Origin: Nocardia carnea NBRC 14403
Lineage (GTDB): Bacteria > Actinomycetota > Actinomycetes > Mycobacteriales > Mycobacteriaceae
NCBI RefSeq assembly: GCF_000308515.1
Contig: NZ_BAFV01000041.1
Coordinates: 32,014-96,013, forward strand
Direction: 5' to 3'
Length of the DNA stretch: 64,000 nucleotides
How positions within the stretch are numbered: the stretch's first letter is position 1; every line of letters begins with the position of its first letter. Positions 26,992 to 36,140 of this stretch are shown piece after piece. The notes beneath the pieces were generated by a model. The model saw only the letters and a list, made by a program, of their open reading frames with translations. It ran no database searches and was not told where the DNA came from. A program made the translations under genes and the position numbers.

Positions 26992-27533
26992 CAGCGGTCC
27001 CGCTCGGCCAGCGCGCGACTGGGCCGGACGGTGATACCGGCCGTGAACCAGTCGGACTCACGGATGGTGCGCATGGCCTGCTTGCGGTCCGGTGGATCGA
27101 GGCGGTCGATGAAAAGTGTGCCGTCCAGATGATCGGTTTCGTGCTGGACACAGCGCGCCAGCAGTCCCTCGGCCTCGAACTCGACCGGTGCGCCGGTCAT
27201 ATCGACCCCGCTCGCGCGCACCCGCATGGCCCGGCGGGTGTCGTGATTGACTCCCGGTATCGACAGGCAGCCCTCCGGGCCGATCTGTTCCTCGTCGTCG
27301 AGGGCGGTCCAGACCGGGTTGATCAGGTGGCCCCGGGCATCCCGGGTGTCGTAGACGAAGACCCGCAGGCCGACTCCGATCTGCGGCGCGGCCATCCCCA
27401 CCCCACCGTCGTCGTACATGGTGTCGGTCAGGTCGGTCACCAGCTGCCGCAGTTCGGGGCCGAATTCGGTGACCTCGGTCGCGCGGGCTCGCAGGATCGG
27501 ATCGCCGAACAGGCGGACGGACTGGACGGTCAA
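26991..27533 (-). CDS. def: Peptide deformylase
   Basis: This metalloenzyme removes the N-formyl group from nascent proteins. The 180-residue product contains all three signature motifs: GVGMAAPQIGV, EGCLSIPG (cysteine metal ligand) and QHETDHLDGTLF (HExxH-type metal ligands). I chose the TTG at 27533 (LTVQSVRLFGDPIL after processing) because a GGGAG site lies 7 nt upstream and relatives begin at this point; a GTG- or ATG-led extension upstream is not conserved-looking. It is the first gene of def-fmt-rsmB. Confidence 0.94.
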   Translation of the reverse strand: MTVQSVRLFGDPILRARATEVTEFGPELRQLVTDLTDTMYDDGGVGMAAPQIGVGLRVFVYDTRDARGHLINPVWTALDDEEQIGPEGCLSIPGVNHDTRRAMRVRASGVDMTGAPVEFEAEGLLARCVQHETDHLDGTLFIDRLDPPDRKQAMRTIRESDWFTAGITVRPSRALAERDR

Positions 27534-27747
27534 GGTCGGCTCCCGGAGACATGAGACTGGGCAAGAAGAATCCATTCTAGGTCGCCCCGCGGACCCACCG
27601 ACACATACGGGGTCTTCCCGCCCGGAAGCTACCGCGCGCAGCCGCCCGGCCACAGTGCCGAGTTCCGCTACCTGGGCAGCAACCCGCCATAAAGACGTTT
27701 CACCGACGACGCCTGATAAGGGCGCCCGCCGGTTATCGGACACGCTG

Positions 27748-28776
27748 TCAGATATTTCCCCCGATGATCACTTGGGGAATCCCGGTGCCGAGTGCGACCG
27801 GCACGCAGACCGGCTCCGGCGCATGGCCCGGGTCGAGAACCTCGAGCACCAGTTGCGCCACGAACGGGTCGTACACCATATGGAAGTGCCCGGTGAGATC
27901 CGCGGGGCAGCGATCCTGCACCACGATGTTCTCCACTCCGGGCCCGCGCAGTGCGATATTGCCGAACGGCTGGATCATCTCGTCGACCCGGCTGCCGATC
28001 GTCGCGTATCGGACGCCGGGGACGGTATCGCCGCCGGCGTTGAGGTCCAGCATGAACGGTGACCCTTGTGCCTGTTGAACGGCCGCCACCGAGATCGTCT
28101 TCTCCGCCACGGTCAGCGCGCCGGGTATCTGCTGCGCCACCGGCACCAGTCCGTACATGACACCGCCGTAGGTGGGGGATGCGAGACCGACCCAGGTGGC
28201 AACGGCGGGCGCGCCACCCAGCTTGTTGATGTAGTACCGGGTCATATTGGCGCCCTGGGAGAAGCCCACCAGGTCCACCTGGGGTGCCCGGGTGGCGGAC
28301 CGGACCTGGTCCACGAAGTCGGCGAACTGATGGGCGCTGAGCACGATGTCCTCGGTGCCGAAGCTGATCGCGCCGGGTTTACCGCCGTAGTTGAGGGCGA
28401 AAACGCAGAACCCCTCGTCGACCAGGCGCGGGCCGATGGCCGACCAATCGGTGTACGCGCTCGCGTCGGTGCCGTGGGCCAGGATCACCGGACGCGGATG
28501 GGCCGCGTCCGGGACACAACCGAAATCGTTGACTCCCCGCGGTACGGCGGCGGGATGATCCTTCATGTACAGCACGGCGCCGAGATGATCGGCCTGCGGC
28601 GGCGCCCATTCGGTGGGGACCTCCGGGGGAAGGTATCCGGCAGGCTGGGCGGTGCTTGCGGCCGCGCCGAGCAACACCGACCCAGCCAGTGCGACGGCCA
28701 CCGTCAGCACGCGCCTGCCGAACCCGCCGTGCCGGCGGGCCGACCACAGAAAACGTTTCACCACATAATCTTCCAC
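27748..28776 (-). CDS. Secreted class 2 lipase/esterase
   Basis: This is an alpha/beta hydrolase of about 342 residues with an N-terminal signal sequence (LTVAVALAGSVLLGAAASTAQ). The oxyanion motif is PVILAHGTDAS and the nucleophile elbow is VDLVGFSQGANMTRYY. A late GHFHMVYDP supplies the probable catalytic histidine. It resembles the EstA/lipase class 2 family of actinobacteria, acting on lipids or esters outside the cell. GTG starts at 28776, 28764 and 28761 are all possible. It lies 47 bp downstream of the PadR gene on the same strand and may be its target. Confidence 0.85.
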   Translation of the reverse strand: MEDYVVKRFLWSARRHGGFGRRVLTVAVALAGSVLLGAAASTAQPAGYLPPEVPTEWAPPQADHLGAVLYMKDHPAAVPRGVNDFGCVPDAAHPRPVILAHGTDASAYTDWSAIGPRLVDEGFCVFALNYGGKPGAISFGTEDIVLSAHQFADFVDQVRSATRAPQVDLVGFSQGANMTRYYINKLGGAPAVATWVGLASPTYGGVMYGLVPVAQQIPGALTVAEKTISVAAVQQAQGSPFMLDLNAGGDTVPGVRYATIGSRVDEMIQPFGNIALRGPGVENIVVQDRCPADLTGHFHMVYDPFVAQLVLEVLDPGHAPEPVCVPVALGTGIPQVIIGGNI

Positions 28777-28823
28777 CTTCCCGCCACGCCGGAAAACCGG
28801 TGGCCGAGGTCTTGATCACCCCG

Positions 28824-29480
28824 TTACTTCGTGGTGTCCTCGTCGCCGGCCAGGATGCGGTACAGCGCTTTGCGTGCCTCGGTGAGCACCTCGGCCGCCT
28901 TGGCCGCCTGTTCCGGGGTGCCGGCGCCTGCGACCTGCGCGATCGCGCCCATGAGCGGTGGGACCAGCGCACGTAGATCGCTGGTGTGGGCGCCGACGCC
29001 TTCCTTGACCTCGGCCCACGGATCACCGAGTTCGGTCCGGTGTTCGGCAACGTAGGCGGTGCCCGTCTCGGTCAGTTGCGCGGTTTTCCGGCCGGCGACC
29101 TTCTCGATGGTGATCAGGCCCTCGTCTTCCAGCTGGGACAGTGCGGGGTAGACCGATCCCGGGCTGGGGCGCCACAGGTCGTCGCTGCGTTCCCGGATCT
29201 GCTGGATCAGTTCGTAACCGTGCATCGGGCGTTCGGTGAGCAGTAGCAGCACCGCCGCCCGCACATCTCCGCGCCGCCCGCGACCACCGCGCCCCCGCCC
29301 ACGGCCGAAGCCCGGACCGAAACCGGGGCCGAAACCGGGCCCGAAGCCCGGACCACCGAAACCGGGTGGGCCACCGTGCCGGAACCCGCCGCGGCCGGGC
29401 CCGTGTTCCATATCGGGACGATGACGCCGGGCCCAGCGGAGCCGTTCCTTGCGAAAGTCCGAGTTCTCCATGTCTTCCAT
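28824..29480 (-). CDS. PadR-family transcriptional regulator
   Basis: The 218-residue protein has a PadR winged helix from about residue 72: VRAAVLLLLTERPMHGYELI, SPGSVYPALSQLEDEGLI and GRKTAQLTETG. A C-terminal helical dimerisation segment follows. The N-terminus is unusual: after a charged start there is a glycine/phenylalanine/proline repeat (GFGPGFGPGFGPGF) and an arginine/glycine block. A strong GGAGG site 5 nt before the ATG at 29480 fixes the start. The lipase gene follows on the same strand. Confidence 0.9.
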   Translation of the reverse strand: MEDMENSDFRKERLRWARRHRPDMEHGPGRGGFRHGGPPGFGGPGFGPGFGPGFGPGFGRGRGRGGRGRRGDVRAAVLLLLTERPMHGYELIQQIRERSDDLWRPSPGSVYPALSQLEDEGLITIEKVAGRKTAQLTETGTAYVAEHRTELGDPWAEVKEGVGAHTSDLRALVPPLMGAIAQVAGAGTPEQAAKAAEVLTEARKALYRILAGDEDTTK

Positions 29481-29868
29481 TGCAGCCTCCTGAGCTACTC
29501 GATCTGTTTGCATAGCATCGACGATATATCGGCAATCTATCCATGGCAACCCCCGAGTCCGAGATTGCGGTGGTAACGACACCCCCTACAGCGGGCACAG
29601 CGCGAACCGACAGCCGTCAGCAATGTCGAGTCGTGTGCTGAACCGAGCCAGCGAAGATGCCGATACACGGCCTCGGCGGGCCGACAGCGCACCGCCCGAG
29701 TACACGGTGGCCCATGAGTGGGGCACCCGAAACCGGGCTGCTCGGCCTGCCACGAATACGCCGACGGTGTAGCCCTTTTACACCCGTCGCAGCGCGGTGC
29801 GCGCCGGCAGAACGGGCGTCCCACTTCCGGAACGGGCGCCGGGCTGCCACATCACGGGCGAATACAGA
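29481..29868. other. Gap holding the PadR gene's promoter region
   Basis: These 388 bp lie between the priA stop codon (minus, 29869) and the PadR start. The part next to PadR (29480-29560) is more AT-rich than its surroundings and contains the palindrome at 29522-29531. The rest has no recognisable gene, tRNA or terminator. Confidence 0.5.
29522..29531. promoter_or_regulatory. Candidate PadR operator
   Basis: A perfect 10-bp palindrome, CGATATATCG, lies 42 bp upstream of the PadR start in the promoter-proximal AT-rich patch. PadR proteins usually repress their own gene through short AT-rich inverted repeats, so this is a plausible autoregulatory site. No second copy was found. Confidence 0.4.
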
Positions 29869-32361
29869 TCAGCCGATATCCAAGGGGTCGATCTGCACAC
29901 GCGCCGAAGTTTCCGCACGCTGGCTGCTGCGGACGGCCTGCGCCGCGGTCAGTGCCCGGGCCAGCGCGCCACCTTGCGGGCGAGGAACGCGTAACAGCAC
30001 CCGCTCGACCTCCACCGGGGTACCGCGGTCGTCGTCGGTGCGAGAAACCGACGGTTTGCGCGCAGTGGCAGGCAGCGGTACCGGGCCCAGCACCTCGGCG
30101 GCGGCCGGAAGCTCGGCGACCGCGAGAAGTTCGGCAACCGCATCGGGTGTCCCGTCGATCGCGGCCATCCGCACCGCGGGCGGGAACCCGACCTCAGTGC
30201 GCTGGCCGAGCTCAGCGGCCGCGTGCCCGGCCGGATCCCACCGCAGCAACGCCTGCACGGTGGGCACACCCGGATCCGCCATCACCAGTACCCGGCCCTC
30301 GGCTTTCACCAGGGCGGCAGCGCCCAGCCAACGGCGCAGGGTGTCCTCGGCGGCGCGGAGATCGGCGCGGCCCAGCAGCGCCCATCCGTCCAACAGCAGA
30401 CCGACCCCGTAACCACCGGGTAGCAGCGGTTCGGCCCCGACAGTGGCCACCACGACCTGCGGGCCCGGTTCGACGGTATCGAGCATCGTGGCACCACTCG
30501 ACCCCCTGATCGGCACCCCGGGAAACGCCCGGCCCAGTTCCTCCGCCGTCCGGGCGGCGCCGATGACCACGGCGCGCAGCACCCGCCCGCCGCAGCCGGG
30601 ACAGCGGAAAGCAGCCTCGGTCCGCCCGCACCACCGGCACACCGGACTGTGTGCGACCTGCGCGGCGGGGGCCGCAGGACCCCCTTCAGGCAACGACAGC
30701 GGGCCCACACACTGCCGGCAGCGCGCCGGGGTGCGGCATTTGGTGCATGCCAGGGCCGGAACATACCCGCGGCGGGGCACCTGTACCAGCACCCCCTCCC
30801 CCGCGGCGAGTGCCTGGCGGGCTGCGGCGAAGGCGGCGCCCGGAATCCGGACCGCGCGCGCGATGGGGTCGCGATCGAGGGCCGCATCGGAATCTCCCGG
30901 CGCGCCGATCCGGGGTGCGGCCGCCCGCACCGTGGCCCGGTCGGCGAGCAGATCGTGCGCCCAGCCCGATTCCACCACCGCCTGCACCTCCGCGGTCCGC
31001 GCGAAACCCGCGGCCACGAACGCCGCTCCGGTTTCGTGCGCACGCAGCATCGACACCTCCCGGGCGTGCGGGTACGGGGACCGCGGTTCGGCGTAGGTGT
31101 CGTCTCCGTCGTCCCAGATCGCGATGAGTCCCAGGTCGGCGGCCGGCGCGAAAACAGCGCTGCGGGTGCCGATCACGACCCGTGCGGTCCCACGCAGAAC
31201 GGCCAGCCAGCGCCGGTATCGGGCCGCCGGGCCCAGCCCCGCCGAGAGCCCGACCGCCGAATCACCGACCAGCGACTCACACTCGCGCAGCACCCTGTCC
31301 AGGTCGCGCTGGTCGGGAACCATCAAGATCGCGCTACGCCCACCGGCCACCACGACAGCCGCCAGTTCGGCCAGCCGGCGCGCCCAATCCTCACCCGGTA
31401 GCGCCTGCCATGCCGCGCGCGCACCTTTACGCCCGGCGAGTGCGGTGAGAAACGATTCCCCGTGCCGATACCGCCGCCAGGCCGCCAGGTCGACGTCGGC
31501 CGGAACGGTCCCGTTGCCGGCCTCATACCGTGGATCACCAGAATCTGCGTCTGCCACCCCCGAAGGATTGTGAGTGACGCCCACAGCGGCAACCACCGAT
31601 GGGGCATACGCCCGATCGCCACCGTCCGACATCCGCTCGGCACCGTCCGAGACCCACTGGTCGTCGGCCGGCGCCTGCTCGGCCCCAGCCGCCGAATGAT
31701 CGGAGTCGTGGTGACCCGGTTCCGAAGCGAGTGGCGCCGACGGGCCCGCCGGCCCGCCCTCGCTGGCTTCTCCGAAAGACGGCAGGTCGACCGAGGCGTC
31801 CGCGGTCCCCGTCTCCCCGGTGGCCGGTCCCGTCACCTGCGGCAGGCCGGCGCTACGCTGCGGTTCCGCCGCGACCGATTCCTTCTTCCCGGCGCCACCG
31901 TTCTCCACGCGCGCGTGCCGGGGCGGGATCGCCAAGCGCAGGACATCGGCGCGGGTTCCGGCGCAGCGGGCGGCGACGGTCGTGGCGAGCCGGAGGATCT
32001 CCGGGGTGAGTACCTGTTCCGCCGAGACCACTCGTTCCAGCCGCACCAGCTTGCCGGGATGGTCGGTCTCGGCATGCCTGGACAACAGATAGCCGTCCAC
32101 CAGCCGCCCGGCGAAACGCACCCGGACGCGGACCCCGGGCCGGGCGATCTCGTCCAATTCCGGTGGTACCAGATAGTCGAAATCGCGGTCGAGATGGGCC
32201 GGGGTGAGCAGGGGCAGCACCCGGGCGATCGGATGCGATACCGGTGGCCCGTCGGGACGGGGAGATTTCCCAGCTCGCCGCGCACCGCGGCGTTCCCCCG
32301 AAGCAGCCGACACCCCCGGCGAATCGATGTCCCCGGGGGTGTCGGCGGCAGGTTGCGGCAC
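29869..32361 (-). CDS. priA: Primosomal protein N' (PriA), helicase-deficient actinobacterial form
   Basis: PriA restarts stalled replication forks. The 830-residue protein keeps the N-terminal 3'-end-binding domain (LLTPAHLDRDFDYLVPPELD) and eight zinc-type cysteines at about residues 539, 542, 548, 551, 575, 578, 587 and 590. The helicase motifs are lost: the Walker A position reads ALAGRKGARAAW and the DEEH position reads IWDDGDD. A low-complexity insert spans about residues 152-290. I used the GTG at 32361, 13 nt after metK; a GTG at 32313 is an alternative. Loss of ATPase motifs is known for actinobacterial PriA. Confidence 0.88.
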   Translation of the reverse strand: MPQPAADTPGDIDSPGVSAASGERRGARRAGKSPRPDGPPVSHPIARVLPLLTPAHLDRDFDYLVPPELDEIARPGVRVRVRFAGRLVDGYLLSRHAETDHPGKLVRLERVVSAEQVLTPEILRLATTVAARCAGTRADVLRLAIPPRHARVENGGAGKKESVAAEPQRSAGLPQVTGPATGETGTADASVDLPSFGEASEGGPAGPSAPLASEPGHHDSDHSAAGAEQAPADDQWVSDGAERMSDGGDRAYAPSVVAAVGVTHNPSGVADADSGDPRYEAGNGTVPADVDLAAWRRYRHGESFLTALAGRKGARAAWQALPGEDWARRLAELAAVVVAGGRSAILMVPDQRDLDRVLRECESLVGDSAVGLSAGLGPAARYRRWLAVLRGTARVVIGTRSAVFAPAADLGLIAIWDDGDDTYAEPRSPYPHAREVSMLRAHETGAAFVAAGFARTAEVQAVVESGWAHDLLADRATVRAAAPRIGAPGDSDAALDRDPIARAVRIPGAAFAAARQALAAGEGVLVQVPRRGYVPALACTKCRTPARCRQCVGPLSLPEGGPAAPAAQVAHSPVCRWCGRTEAAFRCPGCGGRVLRAVVIGAARTAEELGRAFPGVPIRGSSGATMLDTVEPGPQVVVATVGAEPLLPGGYGVGLLLDGWALLGRADLRAAEDTLRRWLGAAALVKAEGRVLVMADPGVPTVQALLRWDPAGHAAAELGQRTEVGFPPAVRMAAIDGTPDAVAELLAVAELPAAAEVLGPVPLPATARKPSVSRTDDDRGTPVEVERVLLRVPRPQGGALARALTAAQAVRSSQRAETSARVQIDPLDIG

Positions 32362-32374
32362 GCGGAACGTGGAC

Positions 32375-33586
32375 CTACAGCCCGGCGGCGGCGCGCAGTT
32401 TCTCCGCGCGATCCGTACGCTCCCAGGGCAGGTCGATATCGGTGCGCCCGAAATGCCCGTAGGCCGCGGTCGGCGCGTAGATCGGGCGCAGCAGATCCAG
32501 ATCACGGATGATGGCGCCGGGACGCAGATCGAACACCTCGGTGATGGCGGCCGAGATCTGGGCCGGATCGGTCTTCTCGGTACCGAAGGTCTCCACGAAC
32601 AGGCCGACGGGTGCCGCCTTCCCGATCGCGTACGCCACCTGGACCTCGACCTTCTCCGCCAGGCCGGCGGCGACCACGTTCTTGGCGACCCAGCGCATCG
32701 CATAGGCGGCCGAACGGTCGACCTTGGAGGGGTCCTTACCGGAGAACGCGCCACCACCGTGCCGGGCCATCCCGCCGTAGGTGTCGACGATGATCTTGCG
32801 TCCGGTCAGGCCCGCGTCACCCATCGGGCCGCCGAGGACGAACTTACCGGTGGGGTTCACCAGCAGCCGGATATCGGAGATGTCCAGATCGGGGATGGCG
32901 ATATCGGCCAGCACCGCTTCGACGACCTTCTCGCGGATATCGGGCGCCAGCAGGTTGTCCAGGTCGATATCGGCGGCATGCTGGGTGGAGACGACAACAG
33001 TGTCCAGCCGGACCGCGCGATCGCCCTCGTATTCGATGGTGACCTGGGTTTTACCGTCGGGCCGCAGATACGGCAGCACACCGGTCTTGCGGACCTCGGT
33101 GAGCTTGCGGGACAGCCGGTGCGCCAGGGCGATCGGCAGCGGCATCAGCTCCGGCGTGTCGGTGTTGGCGTAACCGAACATCAGGCCCTGATCGCCGGCG
33201 CCCTGCTGTTCGATCTCGTCACCGGAACCGCCCACCCGCGCCTCGTGCGAGGTATCGACCCCCTGGGCGATATCGGGCGACTGGGCACCGATCGCGACAT
33301 TGACACCGCAGGAGTTGCCGTCGAAACCCTTTGCCGAGGAGTCGTATCCGATCTCCAGGATCTTCTCCCGGACGATATGCGGGATATCGGCGTACGCCTC
33401 CGTGGTGACCTCGCCCGCGACATGCACCTGACCGGTGGTCACGAGGGTTTCCACGGCGACCCGGCTGGTCGGATCCTGGGCGAGCATGGAGTCGAGGATG
33501 GAATCACTGATGGCATCACAGATCTTGTCCGGGTGACCCTCGGTCACGGACTCACTGGTGAATAGCCGGCTACCGGACGTGCGCAC
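32375..33586 (-). CDS. metK: S-adenosylmethionine synthetase
   Basis: MetK makes SAM from methionine and ATP. The 403-residue protein has SRLFTSESVTEGHPDKICD, GAGDQGLMFGYANTDTPEL, GGPMGDAGLTGRKIIVDTYG and GGGAFSGKDPSKVDRSAAY. I chose the GTG at 33586 because the purine-rich GAGGAAGAGGG sits 5 nt upstream; a TTG at 33604 is possible but would use part of that site. It precedes priA by 13 nt. No SAM riboswitch was recognised upstream. Confidence 0.97.
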   Translation of the reverse strand: MRTSGSRLFTSESVTEGHPDKICDAISDSILDSMLAQDPTSRVAVETLVTTGQVHVAGEVTTEAYADIPHIVREKILEIGYDSSAKGFDGNSCGVNVAIGAQSPDIAQGVDTSHEARVGGSGDEIEQQGAGDQGLMFGYANTDTPELMPLPIALAHRLSRKLTEVRKTGVLPYLRPDGKTQVTIEYEGDRAVRLDTVVVSTQHAADIDLDNLLAPDIREKVVEAVLADIAIPDLDISDIRLLVNPTGKFVLGGPMGDAGLTGRKIIVDTYGGMARHGGGAFSGKDPSKVDRSAAYAMRWVAKNVVAAGLAEKVEVQVAYAIGKAAPVGLFVETFGTEKTDPAQISAAITEVFDLRPGAIIRDLDLLRPIYAPTAAYGHFGRTDIDLPWERTDRAEKLRAAAGL

Positions 33587-33917
33587 AGTTTCCCTCTTCC
33601 TCAACGGTTACTCGTGTCCCGGATATGGACCGTAGCGCACGGCTCCGGTCGTGACCCTGGACTACCAGACTATTAGAACGCGCGGCCGGTTTGTGGTTCC
33701 GGACACCACACCGGACGGGTTTCCGGTCCGGGACCCCGTCCACCGGAAAGTCACAGCGGACACCCCACCGGATCGGCCCGCACAACCGGTACAGGTCGCC
33801 GGCACTCGCGCCAAGCGTTCGGATCGCGATGATTCGATATCCGCCCGGGCCCGACCGAGGCCGGGTCGTCCACGCCGCATATCCGGATGCCCTCAGCGGC
33901 AGGGGTGGCCCGTATGG
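33587..33917. other. Gap between coaBC and metK
   Basis: These 331 bp lie between the coaBC stop and the metK start, both on the minus strand. The stretch must contain the metK leader and probably its promoter. I saw no gene, no SAM-binding riboswitch and no clear terminator. Confidence 0.5.
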
Positions 33918-35162
33918 CTACGCGCCGCCGGACCGGGCCTGCTCGCGTAGCAGCGGGCCGAGGGCATCGAGGACGCGGCTGGCCAGCAGGGCCTTGGAAC
34001 CGTGATCGAGGGCCTGTTCGCTGCCGTCGGCGCCGAGTAGCCAGCCGTCGTTGGTGTCCACCTCGAATGCCTTACCGTCCCCCACGGCGTTCACCACCAG
34101 CAGGTCACAGCCCTTCCGGGCGAGCTTGGCCCGGGCGTAGGTGATCACATCGCCGTCTTCGTCGCCGGTTTCGGCGGCGAACCCGACGATGGCGGTACCG
34201 GGTAGCTGACCCTCGCGACGTGCCTGGACCAGGCCCGCGAGAATGTCCTCGGTCCGCGACAGCGCGATGCTGTCGGGTTCGTCCTTACCCTTTTTGATCT
34301 TGGCACCGGCCACGGAAGCAGGCCGGAAATCGGCGACGGCAGCGGCCATGATCACCGCATCCGCACCCACGGCGTGCTTGTCGACGGCGGTCTTGAGCTG
34401 ATCGGCAGTCGTGATGTGCACCAGCTCCACCGCGGCGGGCGGTGCCATCTCGATGGTGTTCCCGGCGATCAGCGTCACCTGCGCGCCCCGCTGGGCGGCC
34501 ACCCGGGCCAGCGCATAGCCCTGTTTACCGGAGCTGCGGTTCCCCAGGAAACGCACCGGGTCCAGCGGTTCGCGGGTGCCACCCGCGGTGATCACGACCC
34601 GTTTACCGTCCAGATCCCGCGGTACGGCGTCGGCGCGTTCCAGCAGCAGCGACGCCAGCCCGAAGATCTCCTCGGGTTCGGGAAGGCGGCCCGGACCGGT
34701 ATCGGTACCGGTGAGCCGGCCCGACGCGGGTTCCATCACCGTCGCACCGTGCGCGCGCAACGCGGCCACATTCGCCACGGTCGCCGCATGCTCCCACATC
34801 TCGGTATGCATAGCGGGCGCGAACAGCACGGGACATCGGGCGGTGAGCAGGGTCGCGGTCAGCAGGTCGTCGGCGCGGCCCTGCGCGGCGCGCGCCATCA
34901 GATCGGCGGTGGCGGGGGCGATGACCACCAGTTCGGCCTCCTGCCCCAGCCGCACATGCGGGACCTCGGGCACATCGGCGAACACCCCGGTGTGCACCGG
35001 ATGGCCGGACAGCGCCTCGAAAGTCGCCTTCCCGACGAACTGCAACGCCGCCTCGGTGGGGATCACCCGCACGCTGTGGCCGGTTTCGGTGAACCGCCGT
35101 ACCAGTGCGCACGCCTTGTACGCGGCGATACCGCCGCCCACCCCGACAACTACCCGCGCCAT
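33918..35162 (-). CDS. coaBC: Bifunctional phosphopantothenoylcysteine decarboxylase/synthetase
   Basis: CoaBC carries out two steps of coenzyme A synthesis. The 414-residue fusion has the N-terminal flavin-dependent CoaC domain (VVVGVGGGIAAYKACALVRR, the catalytic histidine region VPEVPHVRLG, APATADLMARAAQG, PAMHTEMW, PASGRLTGTDTGPGR) and the C-terminal CoaB synthetase (VVITAGGTREPLDPVRFLGN, RSSGKQGYALA, MAAAVADFRP, AKIKKGKDE). It lies 45 bp after rpoZ, as in mycobacteria and many other bacteria. Confidence 0.97.
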   Translation of the reverse strand: MARVVVGVGGGIAAYKACALVRRFTETGHSVRVIPTEAALQFVGKATFEALSGHPVHTGVFADVPEVPHVRLGQEAELVVIAPATADLMARAAQGRADDLLTATLLTARCPVLFAPAMHTEMWEHAATVANVAALRAHGATVMEPASGRLTGTDTGPGRLPEPEEIFGLASLLLERADAVPRDLDGKRVVITAGGTREPLDPVRFLGNRSSGKQGYALARVAAQRGAQVTLIAGNTIEMAPPAAVELVHITTADQLKTAVDKHAVGADAVIMAAAVADFRPASVAGAKIKKGKDEPDSIALSRTEDILAGLVQARREGQLPGTAIVGFAAETGDEDGDVITYARAKLARKGCDLLVVNAVGDGKAFEVDTNDGWLLGADGSEQALDHGSKALLASRVLDALGPLLREQARSGGA

Positions 35163-35207
35163 CGCGCGCCTCCTGCCCTATCGGCCGTTCGCCCGGGAAC
35201 TATCGGG

Positions 35208-35486
35208 TCATTCGCCTTCGGTGTGCTCGAGCAGATCGCTGTGGATCTCCCGCATCGCCACCGACAGCGGCTTCTCCTGCGGCAGCGGCTCGACCAGCGG
35301 GCCGACGTATTCGAGGATGCCGTCGCCGAGCTGGTTGTAGTAGTCGTTGATCTGGCGGGCACGTTTGGCGGCGTAGATCACCAGCGCGTACTTCGACGAG
35401 GTGCGGTCCAGCAGTTCGTCGATGGGCGGGTTGGTGAGGCCGACCGGAGTGTCGTAGGCGGGCGCGGCGATATCCGTACTGCTCAC
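35208..35486 (-). CDS. rpoZ: RNA polymerase omega subunit
   Basis: Omega assists assembly of RNA polymerase by clamping beta-prime. The 92-residue protein has the core segment PPIDELLDRTSSKYALVIYA followed by AKRARQINDYYNQL, and ends in an acidic tail. The GTG at 35486 (VSSTDIAAPAYDTP) has a GGAG site 8 nt upstream; the longer frame is proline/arginine-rich and not conserved. The order gmk-rpoZ-coaBC is widely conserved. Confidence 0.96.
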   Translation of the reverse strand: MSSTDIAAPAYDTPVGLTNPPIDELLDRTSSKYALVIYAAKRARQINDYYNQLGDGILEYVGPLVEPLPQEKPLSVAMREIHSDLLEHTEGE

Positions 35487-35547
35487 TGAGGAAGCTCCTG
35501 CGGGGTCGGGGGCTCGGGTACGCGGCGGCTGGGCCGGGCGTATCCGG

Positions 35548-36132
35548 CTACGAATTGGAATTCGTGCTGACGAACAACGATACCAACTGCGCACAGGCGC
35601 TGGTCACGGTGTCGTTCACGATCACGGTGTCGAACTCGTCACGTGCGGCCAATTCCACCCGTGCGGTCGCCAGCCGGCGTTCGATGACCTCAGCAGATTC
35701 GGTGCCGCGACCGCGCAGCCGGTTCTCCAGCTCCGCCCAACTGGGCGGCGCGAGAAACACCAGAACGGCCTCCGGCATCACCTGCCGGATCGAACGGGCA
35801 CCCTCGAGGTCGACCTCGATCAGCACCGGCAGCCCCTCGGAAAGGGCGGCCCGCACCGGCGCGGCCGGGGTGCCCGACCGCTGCAGTCCGCCGTGGATAT
35901 CCGCCCATTCGAGCAGATCACCGGCGGCAATCATCGCATCGAACTCGGCCCGGCTGACGAACCGGTAATCGCGGCCGTCGACCTCGCCGGGACGCGGGTC
36001 CCGGGTGGTCGCCGACACGCTGAAAACCAGTTCCGGCAGCCGTTCGCGGACACAGCGCACCACGGTGGACTTGCCCACGGCCGAGGGGCCGACCAGTACA
36101 ACCAGCCGACCCTTCGTCATGTTCTCGATCAC
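35548..36132 (-). CDS. gmk: Guanylate kinase
   Basis: Gmk phosphorylates GMP to GDP. The 194-residue protein begins with the P-loop LVVLVGPSAVGKSTVVR, then the GMP-binding VSATTRDPRPGEVDGRDYRF, and later the lid region. A GTG at 36132 or an ATG at 36120 (MTKGRLVVL) can start it; the second gives a more standard N-terminus. It begins 8 nt after mihF and leads into rpoZ. Confidence 0.96.
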   Translation of the reverse strand: MIENMTKGRLVVLVGPSAVGKSTVVRCVRERLPELVFSVSATTRDPRPGEVDGRDYRFVSRAEFDAMIAAGDLLEWADIHGGLQRSGTPAAPVRAALSEGLPVLIEVDLEGARSIRQVMPEAVLVFLAPPSWAELENRLRGRGTESAEVIERRLATARVELAARDEFDTVIVNDTVTSACAQLVSLFVSTNSNS

Positions 36133-36140
36133 CGAGGCTG

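Noticed and set aside
33587..33917. SAM riboswitch before metK
   Set aside because: No segment resembling SAM-I, SAM-II or SAM-IV conserved cores was recognised.
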